From: SXOA01 sp051004015
Lineage (GTDB): Bacteria; Planctomycetota; Planctomycetia; Pirellulales; Pirellulaceae
Direction of reading: 5' to 3'
Length of the DNA: 11,694 nt
NCBI GenBank assembly: GCA_051004015.1
Contig: JBPCKT010000056.1
Span: forward strand, 1-11,694
Shown here one piece after another: positions 5,742 to 11,694 of the stretch. Each line of letters starts with the position of its first letter. Positions within the stretch are counted from its first letter, which is position 1. The notes beneath the pieces were generated by a model. That model was not told the DNA's origin. It searched no databases and was given only the letters and a program-made list of their open reading frames with translations. The position numbers were made by a program, and so were the translations under genes.

Positions 5742-7307
5742 CTACTTTCGCCGCTTGAGCACCAGCACGGTCATGTCCTCGGTTTGGCTCGCCTGGCCGC
5801 GGTCGATGAGGCGGCGAATCTTGGCCAGGATGCCGTCGGCGGAGTCGCGGAGGTTCTTGCTGACCATGGAGGCGATAGCGAGCTCGCCAATCCGCAGTCC
5901 CCCTTCATCCACGGCGTTTTGGGCTCCTTCGCTCAAGATGATCAGGAACTCGCCTGGATGGAGCTCGCGCGCAAAGGCTTCGAAGCGCGTGTCGGGATCC
6001 GTTCCCAGTGCCAGCGTCGTCGACTTCAGAATCTCGCGCTCGCGCTGGCGAATTTGGATCGCGGCGGATGCTCCGGCGAGAGAGAATTCCACCTGTCCGC
6101 TGGCAGGGTTGATGAGGCCGTAGGCCAGGGAGCAAAACTGATCGCCAGCGGAGGTTGTCCAGAGGGTTTCGTTCACCCGCGCGAGCAGTTCGGCGGCTGT
6201 GTGCGGGTAGGCGGCGTGAGACTTGAGAGCGGCTTGCACCGCGGCGGCTCCCAAGCCGGCTTCGATCAGCTTTCCCTGGGCATCGCCCAGAGAGATGGAA
6301 AGGCGGCCGTCCGCGAGGACCGACCAGTCGTAAAAGTCCCCTCCGATACCGTCGGCTTGCAGCGTCCAGCCGGCGACCTCGTAATCATCAAGCAGCGGCG
6401 TGACGCTCGGCAGTCGGGAGGCTTGCCAGCGGGCGGCTGCTTCCAGGTGTTTTTCACGGCGCTTCGACTTAGCGCCTTCGGCCAGTAGCATCTCACGCTC
6501 CAGGTCGGCCGCAATCCGCCCGGCGATGATTTCCACCAGGTTGGACTGCTCGCTGGTAAAATCCCGGTTCTTATCGGCGAAGAGCCAAAGCGTTCCCAGC
6601 GGGGCACTGCTGCCGGAGATAGGAACGCAAATGGCGGCGGGAAAATTCTCAGGGCACTTCCAGTGCGCGAGAACCGAGGTGTCCTCCAACACGACGGCAT
6701 GGCCCACGAGCGCCTCCAGGTCGGCCATCGCTCCGCGCAGCGGCCGTGCGGGTTCCAGCAGCCGGTCGTGCGGCAGATTGTGGGCGGCCCGCAGCTTGAG
6801 CGTGGTGGTCGTTTCATCGAGGACATATAGTCCAGCCGCCTGGCAGCCGACGGCATCCGCGCCCCCCTTCAAGATGGCGGCTAATCTCTCGGCCAGATGC
6901 TCCGCGTCTTCGGGCCGCGCTGCAACGGGGACTCCCGCGGCCAGCTCCGCCTCGCGCTGCCAAAGTGTCCGTCGGAGAAGAGCTTGTTCGGAGAGCAAAC
7001 CGGCAAGGGCCAGCGCCAGCGGCCGGACCTGCTCCAGCGGCAGACGAGAAGACGCAGGCGCCTCCGCCGGCAGCAACGAGAGCCTGGACGACGGCTCGCC
7101 GTCACTAGCGCCAATCGGCGCCGACCAGACTTCACCCGCATCGGGTATCGGCCCGCCCAAACGCATGTCCCAGCCGCTGGCCCGGGCAAACGATCGGGCC
7201 AATTGCTCAAACGGGGCCTGGGCAGTCGTGGAGGGAGGCGCGGTCTCCTGGTGAGCGGGGAGACTGTCGGCCAGCAGGCTGAGATGGCGGGGGGATTTGT
7301 TGGTCAC
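5742..7307 (-). CDS. GAF domain plus SpoIIE/PP2C-type serine phosphatase
   Basis: Predicted 521-residue cytoplasmic signalling protein. Residues about 137-270 resemble a GAF sensor domain (GCQAAGLYVLDE, CVPISGSSAPLGTLWLFADK, DFTSEQSNLVEIIAGRIA). A short helical linker (270-300) leads to a SpoIIE/RsbU-type PP2C phosphatase domain (308-521). Metal-ligand motifs are GIGGDFYDW (Asp324), SLGDAQGK (Asp342), LSEGAQNA (usual 'TDG', here Glu460) and TEDMTVLV (Asp511). This class typically dephosphorylates anti-sigma-factor antagonists in partner switching; the partner is not in the window. The first 130 residues match no domain I recognise. The start is uncertain: GTG 7307 is the only start in this frame after the stop at 7434-7436 and lacks a Shine-Dalgarno sequence at normal distance. 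AAGGAGG occurs about 28 nt upstream. The GTG overlaps the TGA of a small upstream ORF. Confidence 0.85.
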   Translation of the reverse strand: MTNKSPRHLSLLADSLPAHQETAPPSTTAQAPFEQLARSFARASGWDMRLGGPIPDAGEVWSAPIGASDGEPSSRLSLLPAEAPASSRLPLEQVRPLALALAGLLSEQALLRRTLWQREAELAAGVPVAARPEDAEHLAERLAAILKGGADAVGCQAAGLYVLDETTTTLKLRAAHNLPHDRLLEPARPLRGAMADLEALVGHAVVLEDTSVLAHWKCPENFPAAICVPISGSSAPLGTLWLFADKNRDFTSEQSNLVEIIAGRIAADLEREMLLAEGAKSKRREKHLEAAARWQASRLPSVTPLLDDYEVAGWTLQADGIGGDFYDWSVLADGRLSISLGDAQGKLIEAGLGAAAVQAALKSHAAYPHTAAELLARVNETLWTTSAGDQFCSLAYGLINPASGQVEFSLAGASAAIQIRQREREILKSTTLALGTDPDTRFEAFARELHPGEFLIILSEGAQNAVDEGGLRIGELAIASMVSKNLRDSADGILAKIRRLIDRGQASQTEDMTVLVLKRRK

Positions 7308-7417
7308 GGCACAATCGCGGAAAGAGGAGTTCGCGTTTCCTCCTTGAGAATCTGCCGCCGCAGACTCTTCCTCTTGGAACTGTCCTGCGCAGCCGCATCG
7401 TCTTCCATGACCGGCAT
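7304..7417 (-). CDS. Small ORF, 37 residues, possibly the displaced N-terminus of the phosphatase
   Basis: This ORF starts at ATG 7417 (MPVMEDDAAAQDSSKRK) and ends in a TGA that overlaps the GTG start of the phosphatase (GTGA). It lies in the 219-bp gap between the dehydrogenase and phosphatase genes on the same strand. There is no convincing ribosome binding site, only a purine stretch (GAAGAGAAG). In the phosphatase frame the same DNA reads through as an open, natural-looking stretch (QFQEEESAAADSQGG...) with no start codon. The two frames together could be one longer N-terminus broken by a one-base indel near 7370-7380. It may equally be chance. Confidence 0.25.
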   Translation of the reverse strand: MPVMEDDAAAQDSSKRKSLRRQILKEETRTPLSAIVP

Positions 7418-7526
7418 AGCTTCTCTTCGGCGGTCAGGCAAACTGGCGTGCAGCCGGAAGTGAGAACTTCTGCGGCTTGGGGAAGGGAGTGCGGCGGTAG
7501 GACCGGTACGATCGGAATTGGCCGCT

Positions 7527-8891
7527 TCACGCGCTCCAGATGTTGTGACCGGGACGGCGCACTTTTTCCATCGCGTTGCGCGTATCCACCACCAACGGCG
7601 AGTGGTCCGCAACCAGCATATAGTCCACCGCCGAATGATCCGTGACGATAACGACGCAGTCCTGATCCGCCAGGTACTCTGCCGTCAATGGCTGGCTGGA
7701 GAGAGAGGGGACTTGGTAGTGGCGCATGGTTGGGAGTCGCGGGATATGCGGATCGTGGTACGACAATGCCGCTCCGCGCTCTTCGAGCAATTCCATGATG
7801 CGGAAGGCGGGGCTTTCGCGCGGATCATCCACGTCCTTCTTGTAGGCGATTCCCAGGATCGCGATGCGGGCTCTTTGGATGGGCTTGCCGGCGTCGCTGA
7901 GGGCCGCGGCAATTTTGTTGACGACCCACAGCGGCATGGCGGAGTTGATTTCGCCGGCCAGCTCGATAAATCGCGTGGGGGATTCGTGCTTGCGGGCCAG
8001 CCAACTGAGATAGAAGGGGTCGATGGGGATGCAGTGCCCGCCAAGCCCCGGTCCCGGATAGAACGCTTGAAAGCCAAAGGGCTTGGTCTTGGCAGCGGCG
8101 ATGACTTCCCAAACATCAATATCCAGGCGGTCGAAGAGCATCTTCAGCTCATTGACCATCGCGATGTTCACAGCCCGGTAGACGTTCTCGAGGATCTTGC
8201 ACGCCTCGGCCACTTCGCAACTCGAAACGGGAACGACTTGCACAACAGCCTGACTGTATAGCGCCACCGCTAACTCGCGGCTCGCTTCGTCCATCCCGCC
8301 AACGACCTTGGGAATGCGGCTGGTGGAGAAGCTGGCGTTGCCGGGGTCTTCGCGCTCCGGGGAATAGGCGAGGAAGAAGTCGCGGCCGAGCTGCGGCGTG
8401 TTTCCGAACAGCGAAGTATCAGGGGGCTTACGCCCCCCGCTCGCCAAAAGCGGCAGCACAATGTCCCGCGTTGTCCCCGGATACGTCGTGCTCTCCAGTA
8501 CCACAAGTTGTCCCGGCCGCAGGACGGCGGCAATTTGCCGCGCCGTTTGTTCGACGTAACTCAAGTCGGGATCGCGGCTGTCGGTGAGTGGCGTTGGGAC
8601 GCAGATCAAGATGCAATCCGCCTCCGCCAGGCGGCTCATGTCGGCGGTCGGTTCAAAACGGCCGGAGGCGATGCAGCCGCTGATCCATTCGCCCGGCAGA
8701 TGGGCGATGTAGCTCTCTCCCCGCTGTAGCCGCTCCACTTTGGTTGCATCACAGTCGAACCCCAGGCAGCGAAAGCCGGCGTCGATGAACGTCTTCACCA
8801 GCGGCAAGCCGACGTAGCCCAGGCCGATGATGCCGACGACGGCGGATTTGGACTGGATGCGGGAATGCAGGTTTTCCAAATGGCCGCTCAT
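7527..8891 (-). CDS. Nucleotide sugar dehydrogenase (UDP-GlcNAc/UDP-ManNAc 6-dehydrogenase type)
   Basis: Predicted 454-residue cytosolic enzyme that oxidises C6 of a UDP-sugar to a uronic acid with two NAD+, feeding surface polysaccharide synthesis. The NAD-binding loop is GIIGLGYVGLPL (20-31). ICVPTPL (96-102), ESTTYPGTT (133-141) and AYSPERE (175-181) follow. The catalytic cysteine is Cys287 in GPGLGGHCIPIDPFYL (280-295). The C-terminal UDP-binding domain has AYKKDVDDPRESPA (349-362) and ends near VVDTRNAM (434-441). The pattern is closest to WbpA/WecC-type UDP-N-acetylhexosamine dehydrogenases; the exact sugar cannot be read from sequence. An insertion of roughly 12-15 residues (about 152-166, GRKPPDTSLFGNTPQ) lies between PLLASG and LGRDFF and carries a DNA palindrome. 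The ATG at 8891 has only a weak GGGG upstream. The gene is divergent from the pyrophosphatase gene, 82 bp apart. Confidence 0.93.
   Translation of the reverse strand: MSGHLENLHSRIQSKSAVVGIIGLGYVGLPLVKTFIDAGFRCLGFDCDATKVERLQRGESYIAHLPGEWISGCIASGRFEPTADMSRLAEADCILICVPTPLTDSRDPDLSYVEQTARQIAAVLRPGQLVVLESTTYPGTTRDIVLPLLASGGRKPPDTSLFGNTPQLGRDFFLAYSPEREDPGNASFSTSRIPKVVGGMDEASRELAVALYSQAVVQVVPVSSCEVAEACKILENVYRAVNIAMVNELKMLFDRLDIDVWEVIAAAKTKPFGFQAFYPGPGLGGHCIPIDPFYLSWLARKHESPTRFIELAGEINSAMPLWVVNKIAAALSDAGKPIQRARIAILGIAYKKDVDDPRESPAFRIMELLEERGAALSYHDPHIPRLPTMRHYQVPSLSSQPLTAEYLADQDCVVIVTDHSAVDYMLVADHSPLVVDTRNAMEKVRRPGHNIWSA
8422..8437. repeat. GGGGGC-TTAC-GCCCCC palindrome inside the dehydrogenase gene
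   Basis: A perfect 6-bp GC stem (8422-8427 with 8432-8437) encloses the loop TTAC. On the coding strand it reads GGGGGCGTAAGCCCCC and encodes the GGRKPP part of a short insertion in the enzyme (about 8394-8440). Such GC palindromes with a 'GTAA' centre and flanks 'AGCG' and 'TGATAC' resemble, from memory, dispersed REP-like elements of planctomycete genomes. This is not verified here. It keeps the reading frame. Confidence 0.6.
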
Positions 8892-8973
8892 GGTTTCACT
8901 GCCCCTACGAAAGTCCGTTCCTGAAGCCTATCTTACGTGATATGCCCCGCCTTGGTTCCACCGAAAGCATCCC

Positions 8974-9519
8974 ATGACCCATGCCTGGCACGACGTCATC
9001 CCCGGCCAAAAGCTGCCCGCGGAATTCACCACCGTCATCGAAATCCCGCTCGGCTCCAGCGTGAAGTACGAGCTGGACAAGGCGACCGGCCTGCTCAAGC
9101 TCGACCGCATCCTGTACTCGGCCGTCTATTACCCCGCCAACTACGGCTTCATCCCGCAGACCCTGGCGGAAGACGACGATCCGCTCGACGTGCTGGTCCT
9201 CTGCCAGGAGCCGGTCAACCCGCTGACGCTGGTGCGGGCCCGGGCCATTGGCGTGATGACGATGATCGACAGCGGCAAAAAGGACCACAAAATCCTGGCC
9301 GTCGCCACCGACGACCCCGAATTCAACGGCTTCAGCGAAGCCAGCGAGCTCCCCATCCACCGGCTGACCATGCTGCGGCGCTTCTTCCAGGACTACAAAA
9401 TGCTGGAAGGCAAAGCCGTCGAGGTCGACGACTTTCAACCTTCCGCCTTTGCACTCCCGATCATCACCGACGCCCTGCAGCGATACAGCGAGCAGCGGCG
9501 GAAGGGGTTTGGGAAGTAA
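8974..9519 (+). CDS. ppa: Inorganic pyrophosphatase, family I
   Basis: Predicted 181-residue soluble cytosolic enzyme that hydrolyses pyrophosphate to two phosphates, pulling forward nucleic acid, protein and sugar-nucleotide synthesis; it needs Mg2+. Length and sequence fit bacterial family I (about 175 residues). All active-site residues known from the E. coli enzyme can be placed: Glu23, Lys31 (KYELDK), Arg45 (LDR), Tyr57 (PANYGF), Asp67, Asp69 and Asp72 in the signature DDDPLDVLV (67-75), Asp99, Asp104, Lys106, Tyr141 and Lys142 (DYKM). The ATG at 8974 has only a weak GAAAG upstream, but the protein aligns from its first residues. The 82-bp region shared with the divergent dehydrogenase gene must hold both promoters; no clear consensus box was found. 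The 49-bp gap to the next gene on the same strand shows no terminator. Confidence 0.97.
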   Translation: MTHAWHDVIPGQKLPAEFTTVIEIPLGSSVKYELDKATGLLKLDRILYSAVYYPANYGFIPQTLAEDDDPLDVLVLCQEPVNPLTLVRARAIGVMTMIDSGKKDHKILAVATDDPEFNGFSEASELPIHRLTMLRRFFQDYKMLEGKAVEVDDFQPSAFALPIITDALQRYSEQRRKGFGK

Positions 9520-9568
9520 CGAAAATTCGACGTGGGCCTGCGACTCGTCGCGCGGAAGCATCCCGACA

Positions 9569-9889
9569 ATGAGCAAAGATAGACCACCACTCTTCTCGAA
9601 CAAGCCACACTCGGTTGTGTTTGGACCGATTCCAGCAGACACGCTGGCCCGCATCCAAGAATGTCTCTTTCAGGGCCAAAAGATTCAAGCAATTAAGATT
9701 TATCGCGAATTCACAGATGCGGGACTGGCAGTATCGAAAGCGGCCGTCGAGCAGCTGGAGAGGGAGTTGCGCGCCGCGTCGCCAGAGAAGTTCACGGCAG
9801 CCGTTCCCGCCAAGGGAGGGTGTCTGATTGTCATGGTCGCGATTTGCATCATTGTGGCTGCTGTCATTGGATGGATAGTCAGCAGATGA
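9569..9889 (+). CDS. L7/L12 C-terminal-domain-like protein with membrane anchor
   Basis: Predicted 106-residue protein. Residues about 22-68 (IPADTLARIQECLFQGQKIQ, then AIKIYREFTDAGLAVSKAAVEQLE) match the helix-turn-helix-like pattern of the ribosomal protein L7/L12 C-terminal domain ('K-x-x-A-I-K-x-Y-R-x-x-T-x-x-G-L-x-x-A-K-x-A-V-E'), widely found in non-ribosomal bacterial proteins. A Lys/Gly linker leads to one C-terminal membrane segment (GGCLIVMVAICIIVAAVIGWI, ends 103) with almost nothing after it. A tail-anchored topology with the domain in the cytoplasm is inferred. The ATG at 9569 is chosen because the homology starts soon after and GGAAG lies 10 nt upstream; the longer frame from 9449 overlaps ppa. 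It is the first gene of a tight set with three DUF3592 genes; its TGA overlaps a possible ATG of the next gene. Function unknown. Confidence 0.8.
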   Translation: MSKDRPPLFSNKPHSVVFGPIPADTLARIQECLFQGQKIQAIKIYREFTDAGLAVSKAAVEQLERELRAASPEKFTAAVPAKGGCLIVMVAICIIVAAVIGWIVSR

Positions 9890-9912
9890 TCCGGCCAAGG
9901 AAACTGATTCTT

Positions 9913-10425
9913 ATGACCGAGCCTACTACCATGACCACGCCCAACCGTCTGGCGGTCCCCGGCGAGGGTTGGATTCGGCTGTTCAAGATCGCGGGCCGCA
10001 TTGTCATGGCCGTCGGTGTTTTGCCGCTCATTCTGGGGCTCTGGAATGTCGTGGCCATCGCCTGGTTCGCTGCCAGCGCGGAACCAGCGGAGGCGACCGT
10101 GACCGCCATTGGTCCGCCCAACGCCGGCGGCTTGCGGCTCTATTACCCATGCCGGCACGACGTGAACCGAGGAACCGTCGAGGTCTCCTGGTATAACATG
10201 CAGCGAGGAAAGTGGAGTATTTCGGTCGGGAAAAGGGTTCCGATCCTCTACCAATCGGAAAACCCGGAACAGGCGCGCCTGGAAGTCCCACAGCCTTACT
10301 TTGCGCCAGGACTCTGCATCGTCGTGGGACTGTTGTTTGTGGGCGGCGGCTGGCTGTTCTCTCGGTTGCCAACGCTGTTCAAGCCCTATGCGAAGTCGGC
10401 CTTCAAGGGCCGCACTAGGCGATAA
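9913..10425 (+). CDS. DUF3592 domain-containing membrane protein (first of three)
   Basis: Predicted 170-residue membrane protein of unknown function. Two membrane segments (about 29-54 and 131-150) flank an extracytoplasmic-looking loop with the DUF3592 pattern: a small beta domain with LYYPC (76-80), VEVSWYN (89-95), then VPILYQSENPEQARLE (109-124). The last motif recurs in the next two genes. It ends with a basic tail (KPYAKSAFKGRTRR). The start is ambiguous: ATG 9913 has AAGGA 11 nt upstream, while ATG 9886 overlaps the stop of the preceding gene (ATGA) and would add MIRPRKLIL by translational coupling. Either way the genes are co-directional and adjoining. Only 1 bp separates it from the next gene. 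Confidence 0.8.
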   Translation: MTEPTTMTTPNRLAVPGEGWIRLFKIAGRIVMAVGVLPLILGLWNVVAIAWFAASAEPAEATVTAIGPPNAGGLRLYYPCRHDVNRGTVEVSWYNMQRGKWSISVGKRVPILYQSENPEQARLEVPQPYFAPGLCIVVGLLFVGGGWLFSRLPTLFKPYAKSAFKGRTRR

Positions 10426-10426
10426 A

Positions 10427-10873
10427 ATGGATGCGAACCGAATTATCTTTTGGACTGTGTTTCTGGGGTTTGGAGGACCGACTTGCGTCGCGGGCGTCAT
10501 GTGGTTCGTGCAAAGAATCCGGTTCCGCAGAACTGCTTGCTCGACCTTGGGATCAGTGATCGGCCATGAGCAGAAATCGTGTGAAGATGAAAATCGACAC
10601 ATAACGACGTTCTATTACCCGGTTGTTGAATACCAAGATGCCAGCGGCATGACGTACCGGGTCACCATGCAAGTCGGCAGCTCTTGGATCCCGTATCCCG
10701 ACAATCCTCGGGTGACGATCTTGTATCAACCAGGTTGTCCGGAGCAGTCGGTGATTCGGTCGTTCGACGGCCTATGGCTTGGCCCTTGCATTTGCATTGT
10801 TCTGGGCGCGATGCTTATCGGAATCGTCGTGCTTGACTGGATTTTTAAGTTCCCTATCAACGAGCCGTTTTAA
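10427..10873 (+). CDS. DUF3592 domain-containing membrane protein (second of three)
   Basis: Predicted 148-residue membrane protein. One membrane segment lies near 7-28 and a second near 117-140. Between them is the clearest DUF3592 core of the three: FYYPVVEYQDASGMTYR (62-78) and VTILYQPGCPEQSVI (96-110). The ATG at 10427 follows the previous TAA by 1 bp and has only a weak AGG upstream, so translation is probably coupled. The longer in-frame start at 10301 would overlap the preceding gene and adds an unrelated Cys/Arg-rich stretch. The role is unknown; the conserved loop presumably lies outside the cytoplasmic membrane. Confidence 0.85.
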   Translation: MDANRIIFWTVFLGFGGPTCVAGVMWFVQRIRFRRTACSTLGSVIGHEQKSCEDENRHITTFYYPVVEYQDASGMTYRVTMQVGSSWIPYPDNPRVTILYQPGCPEQSVIRSFDGLWLGPCICIVLGAMLIGIVVLDWIFKFPINEPF

Positions 10874-10881
10874 CGACTGCA

Positions 10882-11532
10882 ATGCCAACGTTTCGATTCG
10901 AGGCGATGGACGCCGCTGGTGAAGTTCAGAAAGACCAAATCCAGGCTGCAAATTCTGGAGAAGCAATGCTCCAGCTTCGCGCGAATGGCCTGTTTGTTAC
11001 TTCGCTGAATGAGCTGGCGAATCTCGTCGCTGAAGCCCCCACCGGCGACTCATTAGCCGCGGCGGCGGAGCGCGTGCCGCCAGGGAGCTCCATCGCGGAG
11101 AGTCCCAGGCCTCGCCAGGGTCGGGGCTGGGGCGTTTTGGTCGCCGCGGTTGGTTTGGCTTGCGCGGGACTCGGGCTCTATGGAGCGATCGATTCGATCT
11201 GGTTTGGCATCGGCGCGGAGCATGCCAGTGCGACGGTCGTCGGCGTTGTCCCCGGGGGCGAGGATGATGTTGACGTGCTGACGTTCGCCGCTTCCGACGG
11301 GCGCCGTTATCGTGTGGAAGCTCGCGGTGCGTGGCGCGTGCTTTGGGCGCCAAGCCATGGTCTTAACGTGCGGGTTCCCGTTCTGTATCCCGCGGATTCT
11401 CCTGAGAAAGCACGCCTTGCAGACTTTGCACCACGCTTCGCAATCCCACTCATCCTCCTGGTCCTCGGCTGTATGTTTACGCCTGCGGGCCTACTCGTGT
11501 GGCGTCATGGCTGGTATCGCGTGGCGGATTAG
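10882..11532 (+). CDS. GspF-like N-terminal domain fused to DUF3592-type membrane protein
   Basis: Predicted 216-residue protein. Residues 1-42 (MPTFRFEAMDAAGEVQKDQI, then QAANSGEAMLQLRANGLFVT) match the small N-terminal beta-alpha domain of GspF/PilC type II secretion proteins ('F-x-Y-x-A-x-D-x-x-G...A-x-x-x-L-x-x-x-G-L'), but the GspF membrane domain is absent. A low-complexity linker (45-80) leads to a membrane segment (about 83-104), a soluble loop with VLTFAASDGRRYRVEA (132-147) and VPVLYPADSPEKARL (165-179), and a second membrane segment (about 185-207). The loop motif is shared with the two preceding DUF3592 genes. The ATG at 10882 lies 8 bp after the previous stop without a clear ribosome binding site. 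It is the last gene of the set. Function unknown. Confidence 0.82.
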   Translation: MPTFRFEAMDAAGEVQKDQIQAANSGEAMLQLRANGLFVTSLNELANLVAEAPTGDSLAAAAERVPPGSSIAESPRPRQGRGWGVLVAAVGLACAGLGLYGAIDSIWFGIGAEHASATVVGVVPGGEDDVDVLTFAASDGRRYRVEARGAWRVLWAPSHGLNVRVPVLYPADSPEKARLADFAPRFAIPLILLVLGCMFTPAGLLVWRHGWYRVAD

Positions 11533-11644
11533 CTGCGATGGTCGCACCTACCCCTGTGAAGCTATCAGCCCGTCTTATTCACCGCTCGCATGATGGTAGC
11601 TTGAACAGGTATCGGGTTGGTTGGTGGGGGTGTAGTCGCACGGT

Positions 11645-11664
11645 GGGGGCGGAGGGCCCCCTTT
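11645..11664 (+). terminator. GC-rich hairpin with short T-run, possible terminator
   Basis: GGGGGC (11645-11650) and GCCCCC (11656-11661) pair around GGAGG and are followed by TTT. It lies 112 bp downstream of the last DUF3592-type gene on the same strand. The three-base T-run is short, so it may be a weak terminator or a GC-palindrome repeat related in stem sequence to the one inside the dehydrogenase gene. The stretch 11533-11694 shows no gene I can support. Confidence 0.35.
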
Positions 11665-11694
11665 CCCCCAGAGCCGAGTTGTTGGTGGCGTGAG

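Noticed and set aside
8905..9654. 249-codon minus-strand ORF across the pyrophosphatase gene
   Set aside because: It is antisense to a gene in which every catalytic residue can be identified. It has no motif of its own.
9700..10602. 300-codon minus-strand ORF across the DUF3592 genes
   Set aside because: It is antisense to several plausible genes with membrane segments and shared motifs; its composition is that of a shadow frame.
11499..11693. 64-codon ORF at the right edge of the window
   Set aside because: It starts inside the last DUF3592-type gene, has no ribosome binding site and runs through the GC hairpin. It is most likely non-coding.

Overview
The window reads as a chromosomal segment of a Planctomycetota bacterium, most likely from the Pirellulales or a related order. 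This is an inference from content: a Tat-exported DUF1501 protein, a short 'SLRTLL' membrane-anchored leucine-rich protein, a run of DUF3592 membrane proteins, high GC and weak Shine-Dalgarno use. I see no tRNA, rRNA, CRISPR array, transposase or phage gene. Nearly all the DNA is accounted for by ordinary-looking genes and short intergenic regions.

Layout. At 1-105 there is a leader with a strong hairpin, then the DUF1501 gene (106-1395, +). Convergent to it is a planctomycete LRR-type gene broken by one in-frame TGA (1405-1872, -), whose TTG start is marked by an almost perfect Shine-Dalgarno sequence. A 288-bp divergent region (1873-2160) holds a possible 46-codon ORF and a leader hairpin. 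It is followed by a small secreted His/Gly/Tyr-rich protein (2161-2505, +). A GlsB/YeaQ-type membrane protein with a His-rich tail (2610-3011, -) and a doubtful 93-codon ORF (3023-3304, -) follow. Next is a large membrane protein with a spermidine-synthase-like methyltransferase-fold domain between two membrane blocks (3335-5596, +).

On the minus strand then come a GAF plus SpoIIE/PP2C-type phosphatase (5742-7307), a 219-bp gap with a small ORF that may be its displaced N-terminus, and a nucleotide-sugar dehydrogenase (7527-8891) that carries an in-frame palindromic repeat in its coding region. Divergent from it are inorganic pyrophosphatase (8974-9519, +) and a tight four-gene set (9569-11532, +): a ribosomal L7/L12-C-terminal-like protein with a membrane anchor, then three different DUF3592-type membrane proteins, the last with a GspF-like N-terminal domain. 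The window closes with a GC-rich hairpin.

The genes do not form one pathway. The most system-like unit is the 9.5-11.5 kb cluster, whose tight spacing and repeated architecture suggest co-expressed membrane proteins of unknown job. The dehydrogenase implies surface polysaccharide synthesis, and the adjacent phosphatase implies partner-switching-type signalling. No link between them is shown by the sequence.
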